DNA of 48,413 bases from Aquifex sp964425585. GTDB taxonomy: Bacteria > Aquificota > Aquificia > Aquificales > Aquificaceae. The stretch spans positions 1 through 48,413 of the forward strand of contig CAYRMG010000008.1 of NCBI GenBank assembly GCA_964425585.1, given 5' to 3'. A model generated the notes under the pieces. The model ran no database searches, had not been told where the DNA came from, and saw only the letters and a list, made by a program, of their open reading frames with translations. Made by a program: the position numbers and the translations under genes. This document shows positions 25,689 through 34,258 of the stretch, piece by piece; the stretch's first letter is position 1, and each line of letters starts with the position of its first letter.

Positions 25689-27587
25689 ATGGCTGAGAAA
25701 GTAAAGATATACATAGACGATATGGAAATAGAAGCCGAAAAGGGAAAAACAGTTCTACAGGTAGCCCTTGAAAAGGGTATAGATATCCCCTACTTCTGCT
25801 ATCATCCAAAGCTCTCCATAGCGGGTGCCTGCAGGATGTGCGTTGTTTACTGGGAAGATATAAACAGACTCGTTATATCCTGTAATCTTCCCGTTCAGGA
25901 AGGTATGAGAATAAGAACCCACAGAACCAGCGAGCAGGTAAGAACCCAGCAGAAATACCTCCTTCAGGCGCTCATGACAAGACATCCCCTTGATTGTCCA
26001 ATATGCGATAAAGCGGGAGAGTGTGACCTTCAAAACCTGGGGGCTATATACGGTCCTCAGAAGCAAATAGTTCCGATTTCCGCCCTTGAAAAGGAAAGAG
26101 AAGAACACGACTGGGAAAGCGATTTTCTTGAGTATTACTCAAACAGATGTGTTGTCTGCTATCGTTGCACCCGTGCCTGTGATGAGATAGTAGGAGCACG
26201 CGCTTTATACGTTGAGGACAGAGGTTTCCACTCAAATATAGTTCCCGCGGTAAGACCTATGGATACATCAACCTGCGAAATGTGCGGTATATGCGTTCAC
26301 GTTTGCCCGGTAGGAGCTATAATCTCAAAGCCCTTCAAGTATTGGACGAGAAGCTGGCTCGTTGAGAAAGGCAAAACCGTATGTAATTTATGCCCCGTGG
26401 GTTGTGAGATACAGATTGAATACGGAGTGGGAGACTGGCGTTCAAAGAGAAAGGTTTACAGAACAAAACCCACAGACGAATTAAACATATGCGCTAAAGC
26501 CTTCTTCGGATACGATGCGATAAACCACGATAGACTTCTCAAAACCGAGGTAAGGGGAAGGGAAGAAACCCCGGGAAATGTCGTTAACCTTCTTACCACC
26601 ATTTTAACGGAGCACGGAGAAAAGACGGGGGTAATACTTTCCGCATACCTTCCTGAAGAGATAATAGACGAGGTTCTGAGAATATCAAAATCCGCGGGTG
26701 CTTATATCACGTGTGCCCAGACTGTTGACTTCTTCAAGTTTGCGGAAGAACTCGGAGAGTTTGATTTAGTAAATCCCGAAGAGCTGAAAGAAGGGGACAC
26801 ATTTGTTCTGATAGGGGATGACCTCACATCGGTTGCCACCGTCCTCTCATATCCTATTAACGGTAAAAAGGTCTACAAGATAGGAAAAACCGTGAGGGAT
26901 GGGAAGTTTAATCCGGAGGAGATAAATCTTGAAGAAATTAAAGACCTTGAAGGAAAGGTTTACGTTCTCGTTATGCCCCATGCATTGAACGGAAAAACGA
27001 AGGAAATAGCCCGTGTTCTGAGAGAAGCAAGGGAGAAAGGTATAAAAGTGGTTCCCGTTCCGAAGGACGGAAACACCTTATACCTGTATGAAGCTTTAAG
27101 GAACGAATACTCTGACCTCGGTGCGGTAATAGAAAAGGCAAGAAAGGGAGAGCTTGAAAACCTAATAGTTTTCGGTGAAGAGGTTCTTGAGTTTTATGAA
27201 GAGGATATATTTGCGGAGCTTTCCGAAAAACTTGAACACCTTATCGTAGTAAGTCCCTTCAGGGACGGCTTATCCCGATACGCACACATAAGAATCCCCA
27301 TGTCCTTGATGGGAGAAAACGAGGGAACGTATAGAACCTTTTTCGGGGAAGTTAAGGGAAAGAAATTCCTACCCTGGGCTTTTGACGATATAGCCTTCTG
27401 GAGATACCTCGGAGAGAACTTTAAAAATGACGGTAAGCTGAAGGTAGAAAGAAGTGATAACCTTCCCGCAAGAAAGTTCAGCCCCCACCTTTACAGAAAC
27501 AACTGGATAACCCAAAGGAGCACAAATCTTTCAAAGCTTTACGAAAAGAACAAAGATATAGAGGTTTATTACGAACGTGCCCTTTAA
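25689..27587 (+). CDS. nuoG: NADH-quinone oxidoreductase subunit G
   Basis: A 632-residue iron-sulfur subunit of the peripheral arm of complex I. The 2Fe-2S ligands are Cys37, Cys48, Cys51 and Cys65; the His-coordinated N5 cluster His99, Cys103, Cys106 and Cys112; two ferredoxin-type 4Fe-4S sets start at Cys154 and Cys196; and the N7 ligands Cys232, Cys235, Cys239 and Cys268 are also present, as in E. coli, Thermus and Aquifex. The C-terminal molybdopterin-like domain is short compared with the 900-residue E. coli protein and has no cofactor. A good AGGAGG precedes the ATG. The gene is isolated from the nuoL-M-N-A cluster 22 kb away. Confidence 0.94.
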   Translation: MAEKVKIYIDDMEIEAEKGKTVLQVALEKGIDIPYFCYHPKLSIAGACRMCVVYWEDINRLVISCNLPVQEGMRIRTHRTSEQVRTQQKYLLQALMTRHPLDCPICDKAGECDLQNLGAIYGPQKQIVPISALEKEREEHDWESDFLEYYSNRCVVCYRCTRACDEIVGARALYVEDRGFHSNIVPAVRPMDTSTCEMCGICVHVCPVGAIISKPFKYWTRSWLVEKGKTVCNLCPVGCEIQIEYGVGDWRSKRKVYRTKPTDELNICAKAFFGYDAINHDRLLKTEVRGREETPGNVVNLLTTILTEHGEKTGVILSAYLPEEIIDEVLRISKSAGAYITCAQTVDFFKFAEELGEFDLVNPEELKEGDTFVLIGDDLTSVATVLSYPINGKKVYKIGKTVRDGKFNPEEINLEEIKDLEGKVYVLVMPHALNGKTKEIARVLREAREKGIKVVPVPKDGNTLYLYEALRNEYSDLGAVIEKARKGELENLIVFGEEVLEFYEEDIFAELSEKLEHLIVVSPFRDGLSRYAHIRIPMSLMGENEGTYRTFFGEVKGKKFLPWAFDDIAFWRYLGENFKNDGKLKVERSDNLPARKFSPHLYRNNWITQRSTNLSKLYEKNKDIEVYYERAL

Positions 27588-27700
27588 TCCTTTTTATATT
27601 TTTTCTTCACCGCCTTTAGCTGAATTTTCCAGTAAAGTATCAAAATCACCCAGGGAAATAGAAGTATAAAGAGAATGCTGAGGAGTTCTCCCGCGGTCAT
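27584..27700 (-). CDS. 38-residue single-helix membrane protein downstream of the CLC gene
   Basis: A small open frame starting with an ATG that overlaps the stop codon of the CLC-type gene in an ATGA arrangement, so it is very probably translated. The product has one hydrophobic helix (LLSILFILLFPWVILILYW) followed by a strongly basic tail (KAVKKKYKKD). The stop codon overlaps the end of convergent nuoG by 4 bases. I do not recognise the family. A role as a small partner of the CLC protein is inference from coupling alone. Confidence 0.65.
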   Translation of the reverse strand: MTAGELLSILFILLFPWVILILYWKIQLKAVKKKYKKD

Positions 27701-29409
27701 TTCTTCCACTCCCTTATTGCCCTACCTATATCCGCCCTTGTTATTATGCCTACAACTTCCCTACTTGATAAATCTTTAACAACGGGAAGCCTTCCGATAC
27801 CCTTGGTTAACATAATTCTTGATACCTCGGAAAGTTTATCGCTTTCCTTTACCGTTATAACGTTTCTGCTCATCACATCGTAAACCCTTACGGTATTCCT
27901 TTCCTCGGGGGGAATTTTCGCTACATCGCTTTTAGTAATTATCCCAACGAGTTTCTTTCCGCTTACAACAGGAAGACCGCCTATAAGATTCTCGGAGAGA
28001 ACTTTCTGAGCTTCTTGGAGCGTTGCCATAGGGTGTATGGTTAGAGGGTTCGGAGTCATGTAATCCCTTACACATAGTCTTTCAAGAATGTAAATACCGA
28101 ACTCCTCCTGATGAGCCGGGGAGTCAAGCCTTGTGTTTACCTGGCTCGGGAATATGCTCCTTTCCCCGCTCAAGAAGTAGGCTATGAATACCGCAATCAT
28201 TGCAGGAACAAGCAGGTCATACCCTCCCGTCATTTCCGCTATGAGTATTAATGTAGAAAGGGGAGCTTTTGCCGCTGCTGCAAAGAGGGCAACCATTCCC
28301 ACTATCGTAAAAGAAGGAACGTGAAGGGATATACCGAGCTCTTTTTTTACAAATAAACTGTAAGAAGCTCCTAAAAGTCCCCCTATCATAACAGATGGAC
28401 CGAAAACTCCTCCCGAGCCTCCGGAACCTATGGTGAAGGAAACCCCGAGCATAACACCGAATGCACCCGCCAAAGTGAACAGATAATCGTTTAACTTCCC
28501 GTCAAGTATAAGCTGGAGCCATCCGTAGCCGTTTCCTATTGCCATGGGAATAAACATTCCGATAATACCCGCCATAAATCCCCCTACCGCAGGCTTTATA
28601 TACTCGGGAACCGGGAGTTTTTTAAAGGTATCGCTTATTAAAAAGAATGTATTCACGTAAAGCCTTGCAAAAAGGGCACAAACAAGTCCGAGAATAGCAT
28701 AAGCCAAGAGACCCGAAAGCCCCACCTCCCTGAAAGGGGGAATTTCCGCGGAAAATATAGGCTGAAATCCGTATACACTTCCGAATATACTGTAAGAAAC
28801 AACGGATGCTATAAAACTCGGTATCATCGTCTCAATGTAAAAATCCTTTTTGAAAAATACCTCCGCGCTTATTATGGCACCCGCAAGGGGAGCTTTAAAA
28901 ATAGCAGCTATTCCCGCACCCAGGCCTATTGCAAGGGCTTCCCTTCTTTCGGATTCCTTTAACTTGAACCATTCCGCTATTGATGAACCTATTCCCGCAC
29001 CTATAAGGGCTATAGGGCCTTCCCTTCCCGATGTTCCCCCCGTTCCTATGGTTACAGCGGATGTAATCAGCTTGACAATTGAAGATTTTAATGAAAGCCT
29101 CTCTCCGTGGTGATAAGCCCTTATGGCAGCATCTGTTCCCACACCTGCGGATTCGGGAGCAAGGAAATAAGCTAACAATCCCGAGATAAGTCCTCCGAGC
29201 GCTACGGTAAAGGGAAGAAGATAGGGATGCAGGGGATGAAGGGTAAAGTTTTCCCTGTGGCCTTCTCCCGCGGGAAGGGGCTGGTAATAACCTACCAACG
29301 TTTCAAGAAAAATCTTTGTAAGTAGCTCAAGCGCTTCAACGAAAAGTATTGCGGATATTCCCGAAAATACGCCTATCAAAACGGGAAGAAGTAAATACTT
29401 ACGTAGCAT
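27697..29409 (-). CDS. CLC-family chloride channel/transporter with C-terminal CBS pair
   Basis: A 570-residue membrane protein: CLC transport domain (about 1-430) and two CBS domains (about 448-567), which in this family sense nucleotides. The gating glutamate is Glu130 in GGTSGREGPIALIG; the later filter motif is GGSGGVFGPSVMIGG; the pore tyrosine is Tyr397 in TGGYDLLVP. Two differences from ClC-ec1: the GSGIP filter is GVGTD (residues 89-93), and the internal proton glutamate (E203) corresponds to Val183 in SAEVFF. This suggests either a channel or a differently coupled exchanger. Its stop overlaps the 38-residue membrane protein gene; it is divergent from fur. Confidence 0.92.
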   Translation of the reverse strand: MLRKYLLLPVLIGVFSGISAILFVEALELLTKIFLETLVGYYQPLPAGEGHRENFTLHPLHPYLLPFTVALGGLISGLLAYFLAPESAGVGTDAAIRAYHHGERLSLKSSIVKLITSAVTIGTGGTSGREGPIALIGAGIGSSIAEWFKLKESERREALAIGLGAGIAAIFKAPLAGAIISAEVFFKKDFYIETMIPSFIASVVSYSIFGSVYGFQPIFSAEIPPFREVGLSGLLAYAILGLVCALFARLYVNTFFLISDTFKKLPVPEYIKPAVGGFMAGIIGMFIPMAIGNGYGWLQLILDGKLNDYLFTLAGAFGVMLGVSFTIGSGGSGGVFGPSVMIGGLLGASYSLFVKKELGISLHVPSFTIVGMVALFAAAAKAPLSTLILIAEMTGGYDLLVPAMIAVFIAYFLSGERSIFPSQVNTRLDSPAHQEEFGIYILERLCVRDYMTPNPLTIHPMATLQEAQKVLSENLIGGLPVVSGKKLVGIITKSDVAKIPPEERNTVRVYDVMSRNVITVKESDKLSEVSRIMLTKGIGRLPVVKDLSSREVVGIITRADIGRAIREWKK

Positions 29410-29439
29410 TATAGAATTTATTTTAACCTATCAGGATAC

Positions 29440-29468
29440 TGGAAATTGAGAATCATTATTAATATATT
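29440..29468 (+). promoter_or_regulatory. fur promoter, -35/-10 with leaderless spacing
   Basis: TGGAAA (29440-29445; 4 of 6 to TTGACA), a 17-base spacer and TATATT (29463-29468; 5 of 6 to TATAAT) are followed by 7 bases and the fur ATG at 29476. No Shine-Dalgarno is present. The element spacing is canonical, and the whole spacer is occupied by a Fur-box-like operator. Confidence 0.6.
29442..29460 (+). promoter_or_regulatory. Fur box-like operator in the fur promoter
   Basis: The 19 bases here match the classical Fur box GATAATGATAATCATTATC at 15 of 19 positions (mismatches at positions 3, 5, 9 and 19 of the box). It overlaps the -35 and covers most of the spacer up to the -10 of the fur promoter, the ideal place for repression. 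The divergent CLC gene starts 33 bases away and could be controlled by the same site. The consensus comes from proteobacterial Fur; use by this protein is inference. Confidence 0.6.
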
Positions 29469-29475
29469 AAAATTA

Positions 29476-29928
29476 ATGGGTATAAGCACAGACGAACTAA
29501 AAAAGGAATTTGCAAAATTTTTAAAGAAAAAAAACCTAAAGATTACACGCTCCCGTCTTGACCTCATAGACCTGATAGCCAATTACAACAAACATTTTGA
29601 GATAGAGGAACTTGTAAACTGGATTTCAACTCAAAACGATAAAAAGGTTTCCCGTTCAACCGTATACAGAACCGTTAAGCTTCTTGAGGAGTTCGGAGCT
29701 GTAAAGGAAGTAATAAAGAAAAACAATAAAACTATATACGAGTTTGTTGTAGGACGCTCCCACCACGACCATCTTGTCTGCACGAACTGCGGGAGGATTA
29801 TAGAGTTTGTCAGCGAAGATATAGAAAAACTCCAGGATGAGATATGTAAACAATACGGATTTAAACCTACCCACCACAGGCTGGAGATATTCGGACTTTG
29901 TAAAGAGTGCAGGAGAGAAATCTCCTGA
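29476..29928 (+). CDS. fur: Fur-family metal-dependent transcriptional repressor
   Basis: A 150-residue regulator. The N-terminal winged helix has LKITRSRLDLIDLI and the recognition region KVSRSTVYRTVKLLEEFGAV; the dimer/metal domain has SHHDHLVCTNCGRIIEF and a second CxxC (CKECRR), giving a structural zinc site plus the regulatory His/Cys set typical of Fur rather than Zur. I start it at ATG 29476: the TTG at 29446 would place the first ten codons inside the promoter and Fur-box-like operator. The protein therefore probably represses its own gene. It is followed by the thiF-like gene after 44 bases. Confidence 0.88.
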   Translation: MGISTDELKKEFAKFLKKKNLKITRSRLDLIDLIANYNKHFEIEELVNWISTQNDKKVSRSTVYRTVKLLEEFGAVKEVIKKNNKTIYEFVVGRSHHDHLVCTNCGRIIEFVSEDIEKLQDEICKQYGFKPTHHRLEIFGLCKECRREIS

Positions 29929-29958
29929 CTAAAAACCTTTTCTATGAGAGGGAATGTA

Positions 29959-29964
29959 TATAAT
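29959..29964 (+). promoter_or_regulatory. -10 hexamer of the thiF-like gene, candidate leaderless promoter
   Basis: A perfect TATAAT ends 8 bases before the ATG at 29973. There is no Shine-Dalgarno in between and no convincing -35 at the expected distance. A leaderless or 1-2 base leader transcript is expected if this is used. Confidence 0.5.
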
Positions 29965-29972
29965 TTATATGC

Positions 29973-30788
29973 ATGTTTAACTTTACCGAGGAGCAGATAA
30001 AGAGATATGCAAGACATATAATCCTTCCCGAAGTCGGCGGAAAGGGGCAGGCGAAACTCCTTGAATCAAAAGTTCTCGTAATAGGTGCGGGAGGATTGGG
30101 CTCTCCTGCACTTTACTACCTTGCGGCTGCAGGTGTCGGAACAATCGGTATAGTTGATTACGATGTTGTGGATTTCTCAAATCTCCAGAGGCAGATACTC
30201 CACACAACCGAACGGGTAGGAACACCGAAGGTGGAAAGTGCGAAAAAAACCCTTGAAGCCTTAAATCCCGATGTAAAGGTGATAACATACAACACGAAGA
30301 TTAATAAGAACAACATAATGGAGATAATAAAGGATTACGACGTTATCCTTGACGGAACGGATAACTTTCCCACGAGGTTCCTTATAAACGATGCCTGTTA
30401 CTTTGCGGGAAAGCCCCTTGTTTCTGCGGCGATGCTCAGATTTGAAGGACAGTGCACGGTATTTGATTTCAGAAAAAAGGAAGAATCTCCCTGCTACAGG
30501 TGTCTCTTTCCCGAGCCGCCTCCTCCGGGTCTCGTTCCCTCCTGTCAGGAGGCGGGAATCCTCGGTTCCGTAGGCGGGATAATGGGAAGTATACAGGCAA
30601 CGGAAGCCATAAAGCTCCTCCTCGGAATAGGAGAACCCCTGGTGGGCAAGCTTCTTATAATGGATGCACTTTCAATGGATTTCAGAAAGGTGAAGCTCAG
30701 GAAAGACCCGAAGTGTCCGCTGTGCGGTGAAAATCCGAAGATAAAAGAGCTTATAGAATACGACCAGACCTGTGAGGTAAGGTTCTGA
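29973..30788 (+). CDS. ThiF/MoeB-family adenylyltransferase
   Basis: A 271-residue E1-like enzyme that adenylates the C-terminal Gly-Gly of a sulfur-carrier protein (ThiS, MoaD or similar) in thiamine or molybdopterin synthesis. It has RYARHIILPEVGGKGQ, the nucleotide loop VIGAGGLGSPALYYLAAAGVG, the Asp motif DGTDNFPTRFLIND, and two zinc-binding CxxC pairs (CYRC and CPLC). GILGSVGGIMGSIQATEAIK is the MoeB/ThiF helix. ThiF and MoeB cannot be told apart by eye, and no carrier-protein gene lies next to it. The downstream symporter gene begins right after its stop. Confidence 0.9.
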   Translation: MFNFTEEQIKRYARHIILPEVGGKGQAKLLESKVLVIGAGGLGSPALYYLAAAGVGTIGIVDYDVVDFSNLQRQILHTTERVGTPKVESAKKTLEALNPDVKVITYNTKINKNNIMEIIKDYDVILDGTDNFPTRFLINDACYFAGKPLVSAAMLRFEGQCTVFDFRKKEESPCYRCLFPEPPPPGLVPSCQEAGILGSVGGIMGSIQATEAIKLLLGIGEPLVGKLLIMDALSMDFRKVKLRKDPKCPLCGENPKIKELIEYDQTCEVRF

Positions 30789-31976
30789 GTGAGAAAGCTC
30801 CTCTCCCTTGAGAATTTAACCCTTTTTGCCCTTATTCTGGCGATTTTCTTCGGTCTTAAATTCCCCGATTTATCCCAAAGTATAAAGGTTATCGGCGATT
30901 TATTCATAAGACTTCTCAAAATGATAATAGTTCCCCTCGTGTTTGCATCGGTTTTTACGGCCATACTAAACCTTGAACATATAGGCAAATTAAAGGATTT
31001 GGGAATCAAAACACTTCTTTATTATCTCACAACCACCGGAATGGCAGTCCTTACGGGATTAATCCTCGTTAACATAATCCAGCCGGGGAAGGGAGAGAAT
31101 TTTAACGTAAGCGGTGGAAAACCGGAAGTTGAACCTTTTTCCTTTGAAAAATTTATCATAAGCCTTATTCCCGAAAATCCCGTTGAGTCCCTTGCAAAAG
31201 GAGAGGTTCTCCAGATAATAATCTTTGCTATTCTCCTTGGTATTGCTGTCCTGACGATAGACAAATTCAAGCAGGAAATTATTAAAAACTTTTTTGAAGG
31301 TTTTGTGGATGCACTTATAAATCTTACGAAATGGATTGTTCTGTTTACACCTATCGGTGTTTTTGCCCTGGTTTCCTATATCGTAGCTACAGCGGGTATT
31401 GAAGCAATTGTATCCCTCTGGGAGTATGCCTTTACCGTTATTCTGGGACTTCTTATACACGCATTTGTTAACCTTCCGTTAATAGCTTTCATTTTCGGAA
31501 GGTATAATCCTTATAAATACTTTTTAAATGTGAGGGAAGCCCTTCTTCTTGCCTTTTCAACCGCATCAAGTGCAGCAACCCTTCCCGTATCCATGGAGCT
31601 TGCTCAAGAAAAGGGAAAGGTAAAAAAAGAGGTTGCGGGTTTTGTTCTTCCTCTCGGAGCAACCGTTAATATGGACGGAACCGCACTTTACGAGTCCGTT
31701 GCGGCGGTATTTCTTGCAAACGTTTACGGAATAGAGCTTTCCCTTTCCCAGATGGCCGTAATCTTCCTGACGGTTACCCTTGCCTCCATCGGTGCGGCGG
31801 CAATACCCGGAGCAGGGTTAATCCTTCTTACGCTCGTTCTCAGCTCGGTCGGCGTTCCCTTAGAAGGAATAGCTCTGATTATAGCGGTTGACCGCTTCCT
31901 TGATATGTTGAGAACAGCTGTAAATGTTTGGGGAGATTTAAACGGTGCAAAAATATTAAATAGATTCGTGAAATGA
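30789..31976 (+). CDS. dicarboxylate/amino acid:cation symporter (GltP/DctA family)
   Basis: A 395-residue transporter of the DAACS family (excitatory amino acid transporter fold). Typical motifs are LLKMIIVPLVFASV in helix 2, the serine-rich hairpin STASSAATLPVSME, the substrate/sodium motif NMDGTALYE in helix 7 and GAAAIPGAGL in hairpin 2. Substrates are likely aspartate, glutamate or C4-dicarboxylates such as malate, succinate or fumarate, which would be odd but useful imports for an autotroph. The GTG start immediately follows the thiF-like stop, with GAGGTAAGG upstream. The stop overlaps mutS2 (ATGA). Confidence 0.92.
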   Translation: MRKLLSLENLTLFALILAIFFGLKFPDLSQSIKVIGDLFIRLLKMIIVPLVFASVFTAILNLEHIGKLKDLGIKTLLYYLTTTGMAVLTGLILVNIIQPGKGENFNVSGGKPEVEPFSFEKFIISLIPENPVESLAKGEVLQIIIFAILLGIAVLTIDKFKQEIIKNFFEGFVDALINLTKWIVLFTPIGVFALVSYIVATAGIEAIVSLWEYAFTVILGLLIHAFVNLPLIAFIFGRYNPYKYFLNVREALLLAFSTASSAATLPVSMELAQEKGKVKKEVAGFVLPLGATVNMDGTALYESVAAVFLANVYGIELSLSQMAVIFLTVTLASIGAAAIPGAGLILLTLVLSSVGVPLEGIALIIAVDRFLDMLRTAVNVWGDLNGAKILNRFVK

Positions 31977-34246
31977 GAGAGAAAGACTTAGAAAAACTTG
32001 AGTTTAACAAAATAAAAGAGAGGTTAATTGAATACGCCCACTCTCCTGCAACGATTGAGAAGATAAGGAATTTAATACCCCTCACAGAAAGGGAAAAGAT
32101 ACTCCAAGAGATTGAGTTAATGAAAGCCTACTGGGAGATTGCGGACGGAGTTCCGTTATTTGAGTTCGGCGACATAAGGGAGCTGGTAAAGAGGGCAAAG
32201 CTGGAAGGCGCTGTTCTGAGCGTGGAGGAAATTCTGAGCATACTGAGAGTTCTTGAGCTCATAAGGGAGTTAAAGAGATTTTTATCCCCTCACGTAAATA
32301 GGTTAAAACCTCTTCAGAAAATCTACAAAAACCTCACCGTTCTTTCCGCTCTTGAGAATATAACGAGGTCAAGCATAGACCCCAGGGGTTTTGTGAGGGA
32401 CGAAGCGAGCGAAGAGCTTTTAAGGGTAAGGAGAACAATAAGGAGTATAGAAACCGAGATAAGGAAAAGGCTGGAAAGCCTCGTAAATAGACCTGAGGCG
32501 GGAAAGTTCCTTGCGGACAGAATAATCACGATAAGAAACGGGAGATACGTAATTCCCGTAAAAACATCCCACGTAAAGAAGATATTCGGAATAGTTCACG
32601 GAACATCTTCCTCGGGATATACAACCTACGTGGAGCCCCAGTTCGTTATACACCTGAATAACAAGCTCACGGAACTAAAACAAAGGGAAGAGGAAGAGGT
32701 TAGAAAGGTTCTACAAAGAATCACCGAATATATAGGTGATTACGCAAAGGAAATAAGCGAAGGATTCAAGGCGTGCGTTCTTATTGATTTCCTAAATTGT
32801 AAGTATCAATTCGGGAGAGAGATTAACGGAACTTTTCCTGAGTTAGGGGAGTGGGTAGAACTTTATGAGGTAAAGCACCCGATTCTTCTTGAGGTTAAAG
32901 ACGAGGTCGTTCCCGTAGATATAATTCTTAAAGAGAAAAAAGGATTAATACTTACGGGACCAAACACGGGAGGGAAAACGGTAGCGTTAAAAACCTTAGG
33001 TCTAAGCGTTTTGATGTTTCAGAGCGGTATTCCTATACCCCTTAAGGAAGGAAGTAAGTTACCGATATTTAAGAAGATTTTTACGGATATAGGAGACGAG
33101 CAAAGCATAGAACAAAGTCTTTCAACATTCTCCGCACATGTTAAAAACATAGCAGAGTTTATAAAGGAATCCGATGAGGATACACTCGTTCTCATAGATG
33201 AACTGGGAGCGGGAACAGACCCTATAGAGGGTTCCGCCCTCGGAATAGGGATTCTTGAGTATCTGAAGAAAAGAAAGGCTTGGGTATTTATTACCACGCA
33301 CCACACGCCCATAAAGCTTTACGCAACGAGCTCCGATTACTACACTCCCGCAAGCGTTCTGTTTGATAGGGAAACCTTAAAGCCCCTTTACAGGATAGCT
33401 TACAACACCGTAGGGGAAAGCCTGGCCTTTTACATAGCGAAGAAATACGGAATGCCCGAGGAAGTAATAGAGATAGCCAAAAAGCACGTCGGTGAGTTCG
33501 GTGAGAAGTATATAAAGGCAATGGAAAAGCTCTCGGATTACGTGAAGAAATACGAAGAGGAACACAGGAAAATAGAAGAATTAAGGAAACAGCTGGAAAG
33601 GGAAAAAGAAGAGTTGGAAAAGTTAAAGAGGGAATACGAAGAGGCAAAAAGAAAGGGATGGAAGGAGGCATACAAGGAAGCAAGGGAGTTTTTAAGGAAG
33701 CTGGCTCAGGAATCTGAAGAGGTTCTTAAGAAATCCAGGGATAAGAAAGAGGTAAAACAGTTCATTGAGGAAAAAAGAAAGGAAATAGAGAAAATAGCTC
33801 CCCAAAGGAAAGAGATAAAGAGGGGAGATACCGTTCTCTTTATGGGTAGAAAGGGAAAGGTTCTGGATATCAGGGGAAATCAGGCATACGTTGTGACGGA
33901 CAGACTGAGAATGTGGGTGGATATAAAGGACTTGGAAAAACACGAAGAAGACAAGAGAGAATTACACCCTCCCGTTCCCAAGGAAATTCCTGTTCTTGAG
34001 AATACTACGATAAATTTGGTAGGAAAGGATAGTGAAACCGCTATAAAGGAGCTTGAAAAGTTTATAGAAGAGGCTTACGTCTCGGGCATAAAAGTGGTGA
34101 GGGTAATTCACGGAATCGGAAGCGGAAAACTAAAAAACGCGGTGAGGGAGTTTCTTTCAAAAAACGATAAGGTTAAGTTCTTCAGGGATGCTTATCCGAA
34201 AGAAGGGGGAGCAGGAGTAACGGTGGTTTACCTCAAGAATGAATAA
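31973..34246 (+). CDS. mutS2: endonuclease MutS2
   Basis: A 757-residue MutS-family ATPase without the mismatch-recognition domain, implicated in suppressing recombination and in ribosome rescue/quality control in other bacteria. Walker A is GPNTGGKT (329-336), Walker B LVLIDELGAGTDPIEG (about 406-420), then a long coiled coil (about 515-610), a KOW-like region and a C-terminal Smr domain. In the Smr domain the HGIGSGKL motif (713-720) is intact, but the usual LDLR/LDLH motif is INLVG (680-684), lacking the acidic residue. The ATG overlaps the symporter stop. Confidence 0.94.
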   Translation: MREKDLEKLEFNKIKERLIEYAHSPATIEKIRNLIPLTEREKILQEIELMKAYWEIADGVPLFEFGDIRELVKRAKLEGAVLSVEEILSILRVLELIRELKRFLSPHVNRLKPLQKIYKNLTVLSALENITRSSIDPRGFVRDEASEELLRVRRTIRSIETEIRKRLESLVNRPEAGKFLADRIITIRNGRYVIPVKTSHVKKIFGIVHGTSSSGYTTYVEPQFVIHLNNKLTELKQREEEEVRKVLQRITEYIGDYAKEISEGFKACVLIDFLNCKYQFGREINGTFPELGEWVELYEVKHPILLEVKDEVVPVDIILKEKKGLILTGPNTGGKTVALKTLGLSVLMFQSGIPIPLKEGSKLPIFKKIFTDIGDEQSIEQSLSTFSAHVKNIAEFIKESDEDTLVLIDELGAGTDPIEGSALGIGILEYLKKRKAWVFITTHHTPIKLYATSSDYYTPASVLFDRETLKPLYRIAYNTVGESLAFYIAKKYGMPEEVIEIAKKHVGEFGEKYIKAMEKLSDYVKKYEEEHRKIEELRKQLEREKEELEKLKREYEEAKRKGWKEAYKEAREFLRKLAQESEEVLKKSRDKKEVKQFIEEKRKEIEKIAPQRKEIKRGDTVLFMGRKGKVLDIRGNQAYVVTDRLRMWVDIKDLEKHEEDKRELHPPVPKEIPVLENTTINLVGKDSETAIKELEKFIEEAYVSGIKVVRVIHGIGSGKLKNAVREFLSKNDKVKFFRDAYPKEGGAGVTVVYLKNE

Positions 34247-34258
34247 AGAATTTTCCTT

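Noticed and set aside
29446..29475. TTG at 29446 as the fur start
   Set aside because: It would place coding sequence inside the Fur-box-like operator and promoter; the Fur N-terminal homology begins after the ATG at 29476.
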